From NCBI GenBank assembly GCA_050953105.1, contig JBMNMA010000007.1:1-64000 (forward strand): DNA of 64,000 nucleotides, in the 5' to 3' direction. Numbering within the stretch: the first letter of the stretch is position 1; each line of letters starts with the position of its first letter. A model generated the notes under the pieces. The model was not told the origin of the DNA and ran no database searches. It saw nothing but the letters and a program-made list of their open reading frames with translations. A program made the position numbers and the translations under genes. The stretch comes from UBA1206 sp050953105 (GTDB taxonomy: Bacteria; Bacillota; Clostridia; Oscillospirales; CAG-382). Positions 38,001 to 45,605 of the stretch are shown here, piece by piece.

Positions 38001-38216
38001 ACTAATCAATATGGCTCGTGTATCAATGAAAACTCCGCCGGAAAATTCCAACGGCATAGCCATTATAGCAAAACATACCAATGCAATAAATACCCCGTTT
38101 ATTACCTGCTTGATTTTAACATATTTAATATTTATACGAATTGTCAGTTGATAGATAACTGATAGCATCAATAAAAGAGAGGCATTGTTTATTAAAGCGA
38201 TTAATGTTTGTGCCAT
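35091..38216 (-). CDS. 5TM-PAS-GGDEF-HD-GYP c-di-GMP turnover protein
   Basis: A 1041-aa sensor. N-terminal membrane module of five to six helices (~1-195, 5TMR-LYT-like), then PAS domains (~205-325, 328-450, 455-575, 580-695; boundaries estimated). A GGDEF diguanylate cyclase domain (~705-860) has intact GGDEF at residues 776-780 and the RPGD inhibitory I-site five residues before it. A C-terminal HD-GYP phosphodiesterase domain has the HD pair (LHDIGKVG, His909-Asp910), HHEWWNGCGYP and the DAYDAMTHDRPYR motif. Both synthesis and breakdown of c-di-GMP are encoded in one chain, so the net direction is set by its PAS inputs. Single-gene unit with its own promoter. Confidence 0.92.
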   Translation of the reverse strand: MAQTLIALINNASLLLMLSVIYQLTIRINIKYVKIKQVINGVFIALVCFAIMAMPLEFSGGVFIDTRAILISVTALLYEPITTIITIVAVSIFTIIKGGAGVLPGIAIIISSAIIGTIWRIWIYPKTTKLRRLSVYVMSILVNVAAIACLFLLPYPAGLEIIRKIALPVLLIYPFVSMLLYLLLTRQQEYFEMRELLKQSDERFNELYNKAPLSFQSLDLHGNIVDVNQQWLDTFGFSREEVVGKHFKDFISPVYGEVFPEKFSQLLKTGQLQCEFEMRQKNGSYLFIAADCKAVYEPNGDWKQTICILKNITKQKQIEKNLNTSERRYRQLFETMAQGVVYQAADGKIMSANPAAERILGLTLEQMMGMSSYDSRWKTIREDGSELPGDEHPSMISLRTGKPVGPSVLGVYQPVLNEVIWISINAIPIFENGGPTPSMVYTTFQDITKELKANQRYHLLFNEMVDAFALHEIICNEQGTPINYRFLAVNPAFEKIIGLKAEEIIGKTVLEIFPDTEEYWIETYGKVALTGETISFNNYSAATEKHFRVMAYQPAPMQFACTFSDDTDRIRAEKALTESEKKYSSYIENAPYAVFVADETGRYLEANNAATTITGYSREELLNMTVKDISADESISEVLRDYLTMLETGSVSTEAKYKHKDGSIRWWKIDAVKISENRYLGFAIDTTFKKQAEEVLKFQSIRDYLTGLYNRRHYETELKQLDTEKNLPLSVISGDINGLKLVNDAFGHAVGDSLIIECAKIIESCCRPGDVLARIGGDEFGIIMPNTDSDTAYKVMKNIQEALEKFDGEANIKTHQHSVSLGYATKESADEDIREILRTAEDHMYRRKLLETNSVHSTIVSSIKATLFEKSNETEEHAERLVVLSKSIGMELGLAQAELDKLELLATLHDIGKVGINDYILTKPDKLTESEWVEMKRHPEIGYRIAVTSPELVTVAEGILCHHEWWNGCGYPKGICGEEIPLLSRIISVVDAYDAMTHDRPYRKGMEPHVALEVIQKNAGTQFDPEIVGIFVDLMSKGKIE

Positions 38217-38321
38217 GCGATTTTCTCCTTCGGTAGGGAACAGACAAGCTGTCGTGGCGGGTATACGGCATTATGCATAAACAAAAAAATCGTAAAACAG
38301 TGATTTTGCTATAATAATTTC

Positions 38322-38350
38322 ATTATACAACAAAAACACAAAAATGTCAC
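38322..38350 (-). promoter_or_regulatory. Promoter of 5TM-PAS-GGDEF-HD-GYP gene
   Basis: Minus strand GTGACA, 17-nt spacer, TATAAT. Leader about 100 nt. Confidence 0.7.
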
Positions 38351-38437
38351 TATGAAAATATATTAATTTAAAAATATTGATACTAAAAGACAAAAAAATC
38401 AAAAACAACCAGCCTGAAAATAAAAAAAGAAATCAAC

Positions 38438-38470
38438 AAACCCGTGTTGAGTAAAACTCATCACGGGTTT
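38438..38470 (-). terminator. Terminator after FliB-like gene
   Basis: AAACCCGTGTTGAGT / ACTCATCACGGGTTT stem with T-rich tail on the minus strand. Confidence 0.8.
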
Positions 38471-38538
38471 TTGTTTGCAAGTTAACGATTTATGGTATTT
38501 TAACTGAAGATTTTTACAGATATACTCGTTTTTTGACC

Positions 38539-39615
38539 TTATAATTTTGCCACCACATCGGCAATAAAGGGGTAGGAAAGCTGGCCGAGTTTTGCAAGCC
38601 TGCCGTTTATAACCCTGCTGCAATCCGAATGTTCAAAGCAGCGGAACAGTCCGGCAACACAGTCGACAAAATCCTCATCGGCGGGTCTGTTTTCGGTATA
38701 TAAAACGGTTATGAATTTCAAAAGCATAAAAATTCCGCATATGGTGGCATACTTACATAGCAGACTTTCTTTTTTATCGGAGTATGGAAAACGTTCGTAA
38801 AACAAATGGTTGTTCATTATGTTTTCAAAACGGATATCATAGTCGGGATAATTTTTGACAAAGGTTTGCTTTGCTTTTTCATAGCGTTCTTTTATGTATT
38901 TTGCATCAATGTCTATTGATGAATTGTGCATGTCTTCGGTTGCTATAATTGAATACTCTTTAAACGTAGGGCTGTATTTTTCTATGTCGTAAACCAAATT
39001 AAGCAAAAATTCGAAAATTTCTTCCTCATTATATTCATGCTTTTCGTTCGGTTCAATGCCCAAGGCTTTTCCAAGCTCTATAAGCCGTTGTTCAAGGGTA
39101 AGATTCCGGTTGCAAAGCAGCTCGAATGTTTTTCGTTGTATTACCCTTTCATCTTCCGGAACGTCGATAACCACGGCATAGGGGGAATCTGCTTCTTCCG
39201 CCTTAATACTTTCCTTTTTCGCTATCAAAAGTTCTATAACTTTCTCACAGCTGTTGGCGCAGGCGCCTTCACCCATGGCGCAATGAACAATATTTCTCGG
39301 GTAAATCCGGCAAATGTCGGGAAGAGCATCCTCGCTGCATTCCTTCTGAATTGCGCAAAGCCCGTCATCCCGCAGTAGAATACACCGGCCCAGATAGTTG
39401 TGCTTTATCTCGGCAAATCGCTCGGCGGAGGGATTGTTTGCGATTACTAAAGCACAGTCGATCCTATTTCTGACGTCTTGCGAGCAGTCCATGCCGAGAA
39501 GTCTGAAATACTCATCCTGTGATACCGTGACTCTCCACCCGATACAGCAGGTATGGCGGCATTCGCCGCATTTGCAACTAAAATCTTTGTAATAATCAGG
39601 CACTTTGATTTTCAC
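38539..39615 (-). CDS. FliB-like flagellin lysine-N-methylase family protein
   Basis: A 358-aa cysteine-rich cytoplasmic protein. N-terminal CKCGECRHTCCIGW (residues ~14-27), then GRCILLRDDGLCAIQKEC and PDICRIYPRN. These cysteine clusters define the FliB family, thought to be metal or Fe-S dependent and to methylate lysines of flagellin in some bacteria. No flagellar genes lie in the window, so the target could be a different surface protein. It sits between the sensor gene and cspA with its own terminator. Confidence 0.83.
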   Translation of the reverse strand: MKIKVPDYYKDFSCKCGECRHTCCIGWRVTVSQDEYFRLLGMDCSQDVRNRIDCALVIANNPSAERFAEIKHNYLGRCILLRDDGLCAIQKECSEDALPDICRIYPRNIVHCAMGEGACANSCEKVIELLIAKKESIKAEEADSPYAVVIDVPEDERVIQRKTFELLCNRNLTLEQRLIELGKALGIEPNEKHEYNEEEIFEFLLNLVYDIEKYSPTFKEYSIIATEDMHNSSIDIDAKYIKERYEKAKQTFVKNYPDYDIRFENIMNNHLFYERFPYSDKKESLLCKYATICGIFMLLKFITVLYTENRPADEDFVDCVAGLFRCFEHSDCSRVINGRLAKLGQLSYPFIADVVAKL

Positions 39616-39740
39616 ATTTTTTTCACTTCCTCTAATAAATTTATGTGCGGGACGAATTATAACGCAAGGAAAATCCTGATTTTAACACAATTTTTTAACA
39701 TATTCGTGAATTTTTTTGGTGTCATCATGTTATAACACAG

Positions 39741-39777
39741 AAAAGCGGGACAGAGTAAAATCTGTCCCGCTGTTTTT
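39741..39777 (-). terminator. Terminator after cspA
   Basis: Perfect stem GCGGGACAGA / TCTGTCCCGC with T-runs on both sides. Confidence 0.9.
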
Positions 39778-39793
39778 GTCGTTTACTGCTTAA

Positions 39794-40006
39794 TTAGGCA
39801 AGCCGAACGTTAACCGCTTTAAGTTTGCGGCTGTTTTTCGGATCCTTTTCTGTGTCATAGGTGACCTTCTGGCCTTCGTTCAAAGACTTGTATCCGTCGG
39901 ATACGATAGCCGAGAAATGTACGAATACATCTTCACCGCCGTTGTCGTTGGAAATAAAGCCGAAGCCTTTTGCTGCATTAAACCACTTAACTGTACCTTT
40001 GTTCAT
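39794..40006 (-). CDS. cspA: Cold-shock protein (CspA family)
   Basis: A 70-aa single-strand nucleic-acid chaperone with the CSD motifs KGTVKWFNAAKGFGFI and DVFVHFSAI. The start at 40006 (MNKGTVKWF) is fixed by GGAGGTA seven bases upstream; longer upstream frame extension is the leader. The leader of about 120 nt, starting from a consensus promoter, is typical of cold-regulated csp genes. Confidence 0.95.
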   Translation of the reverse strand: MNKGTVKWFNAAKGFGFISNDNGGEDVFVHFSAIVSDGYKSLNEGQKVTYDTEKDPKNSRKLKAVNVRLA

Positions 40007-40295
40007 TGGGTACCTCCATAAAAATATAATTTTGCACCCAAAAAACAAAACCCACATATTTATTGCAGATATCAAAAGAACAATAATCCGCAAAACATGT
40101 GAGGATAAAGTAATTATTTTGAATACGTGTAAAGTATATCACGGATATTCAGATATGTCAAGAACTATTTTAATTATTTGAAAATATATTTTTATACAGG
40201 GCAGGGAAATATAGACAAATAGACTTGGGGACGTTTTTGTAAAGGATATAGCAATAACGGTAAAGAAGTGTTACTTTTTATGTTATATATGTTCA
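40007..40295 (-). other. Leader of cspA and upstream gap
   Basis: The csp leader (40007-40126, minus strand) is followed by its promoter; the remaining stretch to the pyk promoter at 40296 holds no gene. Confidence 0.6.
40133..40161 (-). promoter_or_regulatory. cspA promoter
   Basis: Minus strand TTGACA, 17-nt spacer, TATACT. Nearly ideal. Confidence 0.85.
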
Positions 40296-40324
40296 TTGAC
40301 AATAAGGTAGCATTATAATATAAT
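40296..40324 (+). promoter_or_regulatory. pyk promoter
   Basis: TTGACA, 17-nt spacer, TATAAT. Confidence 0.85.
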
Positions 40325-40358
40325 AACCATTGATGTAAACTTGGCGGAATATGTCATG

Positions 40359-40380
40359 GATTGGTATTTCCAATCTTTTT
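40359..40380 (+). terminator. Small leader hairpin before pyk
   Basis: GATTGG-TATTT-CCAATC followed directly by TTTTT, about 30 nt after the expected transcription start. It looks like a weak terminator in the leader, possibly an attenuator. Confidence 0.4.
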
Positions 40381-40451
40381 GTATTTATAAAGCCATTATA
40401 CTAAAATAAAAGCAAAAGTAAGACTTTTCGATTTTTGAAAGAAGAACCAGT

Positions 40452-41861
40452 ATGAGAAAAACCAAAATTATATGCACAATAGGCCCTGCCTGCCAGGACG
40501 AAAAAATTTTATCTCAAATGCTTGATTCCGGAATGAATGTGGCAAGAATAAACTTTTCCCACGGAACCCACGAGGAGCATCAGGCTAAAATCGATTTGCT
40601 TAAAAAAGTCCGTGAAGCAAAGAAGAAACCCCTTGCGATAATGCTTGACACTAAAGGTCCGGAATTCAGAATCGGCTGCTTTGCCGAAGGCAAATGTGTT
40701 CTTAACAGCGGTGATGAATTTACATTCACCGTGGATGATGTTGTGGGAAACAACCAAAAAGTAACGGTAAGCTATAAGAACCTGCACAGAGAACTTGAGG
40801 CAGGAAATCAGATACTCGTTAATAACGGGCTGCTTGTATTTACTGTTAAAGAAATAAAGGGAAAAGATATTATCTGCAATGTAGACGTGGGCGGAGAAAT
40901 TTCCGACCGCAAAAGCATGAGCTTCCCCAATAAGGTATTAAAACAGCCTTATTTAAGCGAACAGGATAAAGCCGATATGCTATTCGGCATTAAAAATGAC
41001 GTTGACTTTATTGCCTGCTCCTTTGTATCCAGCAAGCAGGACCTTGTTGACGTTATAAACTTCCTTAATCAGCACGGCGGCAACAATATCGGCCTTATTG
41101 CCAAGATTGAAAACAGAGCGGGTGTTGATAATATTGAGGAAATTTGCTCGGTATGCGACGGAATAATGATCGGCCGCGGCGATATGGGCGTTGAGATTCC
41201 CTTTGAAGAGCTTCCCGCAATTCAAAAGAAGCTCATAACAAAATGCCGTCTGCTTGGCAAGCGGGTTATCACCGCAACCGAAATGCTTGAGTCTATGATA
41301 CATAACATCAGGCCGACTAGAGCAGAAATATCCGACGTTGCCAACGCCGTTTATGACGGAACAAGCGCCATCATGCTTTCGGGCGAAACCGCTGCCGGCA
41401 AATATCCCGTTTTAACCGTGGCAACCATGGCTAAAATAGCCGAAAAAACCGAGGAATCCATTCATTATCATAAACGTTTCCTGAAAACCGATTTTACAAT
41501 TAAAAACGATATGGACGCAATATCCCATTCTGTCTGCGGAATGGCCATTGACATAGGAGCAAAGGCAATCGTGGTCTGCTCTATTTCGGGCATGACCGCA
41601 AGAATGGTTTCAAGGTTCAGGCCTCCGGTGGATATTCTGGGCTTATCGGTTAACGACAAGACCTGGCATCAGCTTTCCCTTTCCTGGGGCATAAAGCCTA
41701 TAATGTGCGAAGTTTATCCTTCCCTTGAAGTGCTTTTCTATCATGCCAAGCTTATTGCCATTAAAGAACTGAACCTTCAACCCGGCGATAAAATTATAAT
41801 CACCGGCGGCACCTCCAGCACCTCCGGTAACACAAATACAATAAGAGTAGAAACGATATAG
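40452..41861 (+). CDS. pyk: Pyruvate kinase
   Basis: A 469-aa glycolytic enzyme converting phosphoenolpyruvate and ADP to pyruvate and ATP. Marks: ICTIGPACQD, INFSHGTHEEH, MLDTKGPEFRIG, the active-site strand LIAKIENRAGV (catalytic Lys), IGRGDMGVEIP and the TATEMLESMI site. The C-terminal domain ends with GGTSSTSGNTNTIRVETI. It lacks the PEP-utiliser extra domain found in some Firmicutes enzymes, so it is the short form. Preceded by its own promoter and small leader hairpin. Confidence 0.97.
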   Translation: MRKTKIICTIGPACQDEKILSQMLDSGMNVARINFSHGTHEEHQAKIDLLKKVREAKKKPLAIMLDTKGPEFRIGCFAEGKCVLNSGDEFTFTVDDVVGNNQKVTVSYKNLHRELEAGNQILVNNGLLVFTVKEIKGKDIICNVDVGGEISDRKSMSFPNKVLKQPYLSEQDKADMLFGIKNDVDFIACSFVSSKQDLVDVINFLNQHGGNNIGLIAKIENRAGVDNIEEICSVCDGIMIGRGDMGVEIPFEELPAIQKKLITKCRLLGKRVITATEMLESMIHNIRPTRAEISDVANAVYDGTSAIMLSGETAAGKYPVLTVATMAKIAEKTEESIHYHKRFLKTDFTIKNDMDAISHSVCGMAIDIGAKAIVVCSISGMTARMVSRFRPPVDILGLSVNDKTWHQLSLSWGIKPIMCEVYPSLEVLFYHAKLIAIKELNLQPGDKIIITGGTSSTSGNTNTIRVETI

Positions 41862-41877
41862 CTTTAATTTTGTATGG

Positions 41878-41911
41878 AACCACCTTTGTCTGACATGACA
41901 AAGGTGGTTTT
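41878..41911 (+). terminator. pyk terminator (repeat family member)
   Basis: AACCACCTTTGTC / GACAAAGGTGGTT with loop TGACAT. Confidence 0.9.
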
Positions 41912-41964
41912 CTGACATTTCCGGTTATAATGAAATTGTTAACATATGTCATATATAAGTCGTA

Positions 41965-41993
41965 TTGACAGTGGGGGCATTGTATGTTATCAT
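41965..41993 (+). promoter_or_regulatory. tcdA-mnmA promoter
   Basis: TTGACA, 17-nt spacer, TATCAT. Confidence 0.75.
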
Positions 41994-42059
41994 TCCTTCA
42001 TCAACAATAAATCTTAACCTTAAATAAAGATAAACCTTTTCGATTTCGGAGATAAAATT

Positions 42060-42833
42060 ATGCTCAATCAGTTTTCCAGAACCCAGCTTTTGCTTGGCAA
42101 GGATGCCATGGACAAATTACGCACCTGCCGTGTTGCCGTGTTCGGCATCGGAGGAGTGGGCGGATTTGTCTGCGAGGCGCTTGTAAGAAGCGGTGTGGGA
42201 CGCTTTGATTTAATTGATGACGACAAAGTGTGTCTGACAAATATAAACCGGCAGATAATTGCCACCAGAAAAACCATCGGCCAATACAAGGTTGATGTGA
42301 TGAAGGAACGGATGCTGGAAATTAATCCAGACGTAGACGTTACCGTGCACAAATGCTTTTTCCTGCCCGAAAACGCAAATGATTTTCCGTTTGACGAATA
42401 TGACTATGTCGTGGACGCCGTTGACACGGTTTCCGCCAAGATAGAGCTTGTGATGCAGGCACAAAAGCATAATGTTCCCGTCATTAGCTGTATGGGGGCA
42501 GGGAACAAGCTGGACGGCAGTCAGTTTCGGGTTGCCGATATATATAAAACAAAAGTATGCCCTCTTGCCCGTGTTATGCGGTATGAACTTCGAAAACGAG
42601 GGGTAAAAAAGCTGAAGGTCGTGTATTCCGAAGAAAAGCCCACAAGACCTATAGAAGATATGGCAATAAGCTGCCGGGCAAACTGCATCTGCCCTCCGGG
42701 CGCAAAACACAAATGCACCGAAAGGCGGGATATTCCGGGAAGCGTTGCGTTTGTGCCCTCGGTTGCCGGACTGCTTATAGCCGGCGAGGTTATAAAGGAC
42801 CTAACAATACAGGAAAGAAAAGCCTATGAGTAA
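42060..42833 (+). CDS. tcdA: tRNA threonylcarbamoyladenosine dehydratase TcdA
   Basis: A 257-aa E1-like ThiF/MoeB-family enzyme that cyclises t6A37 of tRNA to ct6A with ATP. The nucleotide-binding GIGGVGGFVCEALVRSG (29-45), DDDKVCLTNINRQ and DAVDTVSAK motifs are visible, plus CysCys-type positions ICPPG near the C terminus. It overlaps the start of mnmA by 8 nt, so both tRNA-modification genes are in one unit. Confidence 0.92.
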   Translation: MLNQFSRTQLLLGKDAMDKLRTCRVAVFGIGGVGGFVCEALVRSGVGRFDLIDDDKVCLTNINRQIIATRKTIGQYKVDVMKERMLEINPDVDVTVHKCFFLPENANDFPFDEYDYVVDAVDTVSAKIELVMQAQKHNVPVISCMGAGNKLDGSQFRVADIYKTKVCPLARVMRYELRKRGVKKLKVVYSEEKPTRPIEDMAISCRANCICPPGAKHKCTERRDIPGSVAFVPSVAGLLIAGEVIKDLTIQERKAYE

Positions 42834-43902
42834 AAAAGTATTAGTCGCCATGAGCGGCGGTGTGGATTCCTCGGTCGCCGCTTATCTGCTTAAAAAAGAA
42901 GGATATGAATGTATCGGCTGCACCATGAAGCTGTATGCGAATGATGACGTCGGCATTCCCAGAGAACACACCTGCTGCACCCTTGAGGATGTGGAGGATG
43001 CCAGAAGTGTCGCATTCCGCTTGAAAATGCCCCACTATGTTTTCAATTTCACCGAAAGCTTTAGAAGTGAAATAATGGACAGGTTTGTAAACGGGTATCT
43101 TTCGGGTTTAACCCCAAATCCATGTATCGACTGCAACCGGTATATGAAATTTGACCTGCTTTACAAAAGAGCAGAGATTTTGGGGTGCGACTATGTCGCC
43201 ACCGGACACTATGCAAGAATAGAAGAAGCTGACGGCAAATATTTTTTGAAAAAGGGACTTGATCCCACAAAGGATCAAAGCTATGTTTTGTGTCCCATAA
43301 CTCAAGAGCAGCTTGCCCACACTCTGCTTCCGCTGGGAAATCTGACAAAAGCCCAGGTGAGAAAGATTGCCGAGGAAAACGGATTTGTCAATGCCGATAA
43401 ACCCGACAGTCAGGATATATGCTTTGTTCCGGACGGTGACTATGTGGATTTTATTAAAAGATACACCGGACGGCAATTTGAAGAAGGCAATATTTTTGAT
43501 ATTTCGGGCAAGGTTGTGGGAAAGCACCGGGGAGCTATCGGCTACACCATAGGCCAAAGAAAAGGACTGGGTATTGCCGCCCCAAGACCGCTTTATGTTG
43601 TGGATAAGGATATTGAAGCAAACACCGTAACTGTTGGCTTTGAGGAGTCCCTTTATAAAAGAGAAATTTTCGCATCTGACATGAACTGGACAAGCGGCGA
43701 TGCTTCCCTTGAAAACCCCATTCGCTGCAAAGCCATGACGAGGTATAGAAAAGCCGAGCAGCCGGCAACGGTTTACAAAGAAAACGATTATGTAAAAATA
43801 GTTTTGGACGAACCCGGACGGGCAATAACCCCCGGACAGGCGGTTGTGCTTTATGACGGGGACACCGTTTTAGGCGGCGGAATAATTACAAAGGTAAAAT
43901 AA
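42826..43902 (+). CDS. mnmA: tRNA-specific 2-thiouridylase MnmA
   Basis: A 358-aa enzyme inserting sulfur at the wobble uridine of tRNA Lys/Glu/Gln. PP-loop MSGGVDSSVAAYLL (9-22), catalytic Cys in NPCIDCN (~98) and second Cys in DSQDICFV (~197); central GQRKGLGIA (~243). Its start ATG lies within the end of tcdA. Length normal for the family (~355-370). Confidence 0.97.
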   Translation: MSKKVLVAMSGGVDSSVAAYLLKKEGYECIGCTMKLYANDDVGIPREHTCCTLEDVEDARSVAFRLKMPHYVFNFTESFRSEIMDRFVNGYLSGLTPNPCIDCNRYMKFDLLYKRAEILGCDYVATGHYARIEEADGKYFLKKGLDPTKDQSYVLCPITQEQLAHTLLPLGNLTKAQVRKIAEENGFVNADKPDSQDICFVPDGDYVDFIKRYTGRQFEEGNIFDISGKVVGKHRGAIGYTIGQRKGLGIAAPRPLYVVDKDIEANTVTVGFEESLYKREIFASDMNWTSGDASLENPIRCKAMTRYRKAEQPATVYKENDYVKIVLDEPGRAITPGQAVVLYDGDTVLGGGIITKVK

Positions 43903-43973
43903 AGCTTAAAATAGCTGCATTTTATGTTATTAAGCAAGTGCTTTATTAAAATACTAAAAATTATATAACGAAA

Positions 43974-44012
43974 AACGCTGATATTGACGCATGGTGCATT
44001 AATATCAGCGTT
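43974..44012 (-). terminator. Shared terminator between mnmA and GH27 gene
   Basis: AACGCTGATATT / AATATCAGCGTT with a 15-nt loop; T-rich on the plus side and followed by AT-rich DNA on both strands. Confidence 0.85.
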
Positions 44013-44019
44013 ATATTTA

Positions 44020-45141
44020 TTACAGCCTTGTTGCTCTGTAAACCACGCAGGAATGGGCTTCTATTTTTACCGTCATACCGTGTTTAAAGGTGCCAAGGTC
44101 GGTGTGGTTGATACAGTCACGGATAGAAACTGTGTCGGTAACCTCCCAGCCACAATAATCCCAGGTAAGAGGATAATAGCACCAGTAGGGATTTTTATTT
44201 ATTATCATAAATGCAATGTCGCCGCCATAGAGGGGTTTGGCCAGAACGGTGAAGTAATCCCTTGTGGTGGGCATTTTATATGCCGCTATTGCTGCGTCAT
44301 CCTGATTGATGGCAATCAGCTCTTTGTTTAAAAGTATGTTTTTAACCTCCGGCCTTGCGTTTCTCAGGTCGTGGCCCATAATAAGTGGTGCGTTAAGCAT
44401 ACACCACAGTGCAAAATGGGTTTGATATTCGTCATCGGTGCAGCCACCGCCGATTTTGCCCACATAACCCTTGCCGTCAACACCCACAACAAGCATGTCC
44501 GGATCGTTCCAGCCGCAGGGAGCAGCATAGGCTTCAAGCCCTATCGCACCCAGACCGACTTCGCAAATGGAATCCCAGCTGTCCTTTATATCTCCGGTAA
44601 GCCGCCACATATGCGCACCGGTGGAACGCATCCATTTCCAGACACCCTCTTCACCCCAGCAGCCGGAAAAAATTATATCTCTGCCCGATTCACGCAGAGC
44701 CTGTCCCATTCTGCGGTATAAATGAACGTCGCTGCTGCCCGGAGGTGAATAGCAAAAGTCATATTTAAGCAGGTCAACGCCCCAGGATGCAAAAAGCTTT
44801 GCATCCTGCCTTTCATAACCGAAAGAACCGGCTCGTCCTGCGCAGGTCATTGTTCCGGCGTCCCCGTATATGCCGAATTTTAATCCCCGCTCGTGAAGAT
44901 AATCGCCTATAAACTTCATACCGCGGGGGAAAATGGCTTTGTCCACCTGCAGATTGCCGTTTTCATCCCGGTCTTTCAGCATCCAGCAGTCGTCTATCGT
45001 AAGTATGGTGTACCCTGCGTCACGATAGCCTTCCGAAACCATTGCATCGGCGGTTTCAAGAATAATTTTTTCGTTAATCTCTCCCCCAAAGGTGTTCCAT
45101 GAATTCCAACCCATCGGCGGCTTTAAAGCGAGCATTGCCAT
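44020..45141 (-). CDS. GH27 alpha-galactosidase
   Basis: A 373-aa glycoside hydrolase of family 27 that releases terminal alpha-galactose (or related) residues. Motifs: KPPMGWNSWNTFGG, TILTIDDCWM, FGIYGDAGTMTCAGRAGS, the nucleophile strand LLKYDFCYSPPG (Asp), GAHMWRLTGDI, and GWNDPDMLVVG with the acid/base Asp. No signal peptide, so it is probably cytoplasmic. ATG 45141 (MAMLALKPP) is fixed by GGAGGAAATTAAA. It is a single-gene unit; no sugar transporter accompanies it. Confidence 0.93.
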   Translation of the reverse strand: MAMLALKPPMGWNSWNTFGGEINEKIILETADAMVSEGYRDAGYTILTIDDCWMLKDRDENGNLQVDKAIFPRGMKFIGDYLHERGLKFGIYGDAGTMTCAGRAGSFGYERQDAKLFASWGVDLLKYDFCYSPPGSSDVHLYRRMGQALRESGRDIIFSGCWGEEGVWKWMRSTGAHMWRLTGDIKDSWDSICEVGLGAIGLEAYAAPCGWNDPDMLVVGVDGKGYVGKIGGGCTDDEYQTHFALWCMLNAPLIMGHDLRNARPEVKNILLNKELIAINQDDAAIAAYKMPTTRDYFTVLAKPLYGGDIAFMIINKNPYWCYYPLTWDYCGWEVTDTVSIRDCINHTDLGTFKHGMTVKIEAHSCVVYRATRL

Positions 45142-45162
45142 TTTAATTTCCTCCAATTTTTG

Positions 45163-45190
45163 TTGCAAATTATATTAATTGTTGTATAAT
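45163..45190 (+). promoter_or_regulatory. Promoter of 88-aa gene
   Basis: TTGCAA, 16-nt spacer, TATAAT. Confidence 0.65.
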
Positions 45191-45226
45191 GGACTCAATC
45201 GGTTAACCAAAGGTGTTTTATTATAT

Positions 45227-45493
45227 ATGAAAAGAATAACACTCTACACCAAATCCGGGGAGAAACTGTTTGCGGGAAACCCCACCGACCTGCCCCTTGA
45301 TGAAGCGGAAATAGACAAAGAAGCCCAAAAACGCTTCGGTGAAAGGGTATGCCCTCAAAGGTACGCTGTGATAAGGCAGATTATTCTTGTGGGGATTTTT
45401 GAAAGTAACAGCAATGAGATAATAATACCCGACAAATACAAAGGCTATTTAAAACACAAAAACGCCTATAAGATAGTGGTTTATGACGCATAG
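45227..45493 (+). CDS. Small 88-aa protein, unknown
   Basis: A short soluble protein without recognisable family. AAAGGTG lies 11-17 nt before ATG 45227 (MKRITLYTKSG), and a good promoter precedes it. Several Lys/Arg-Glu-rich stretches and an IVGIFE strand suggest a compact alpha/beta fold. No function is proposed. Confidence 0.65.
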   Translation: MKRITLYTKSGEKLFAGNPTDLPLDEAEIDKEAQKRFGERVCPQRYAVIRQIILVGIFESNSNEIIIPDKYKGYLKHKNAYKIVVYDA

Positions 45494-45605
45494 GCCGTTT
45501 GGCTGATTATAGCACAGACGATATTTCATTGCAATATTAATTATTAAACACGCCAAATTGCTAAGTTTTAATGCTTTTATATTTGGCTAATTGAAAGCTT
45601 AAAGT

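Larger units (their letters stand above)
38217..38538 (-). other. Intergenic region between signalling gene and FliB-like gene
   Basis: It contains the promoter of the large sensor gene and a hairpin terminator; otherwise AT-rich with no gene visible. Confidence 0.5.
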
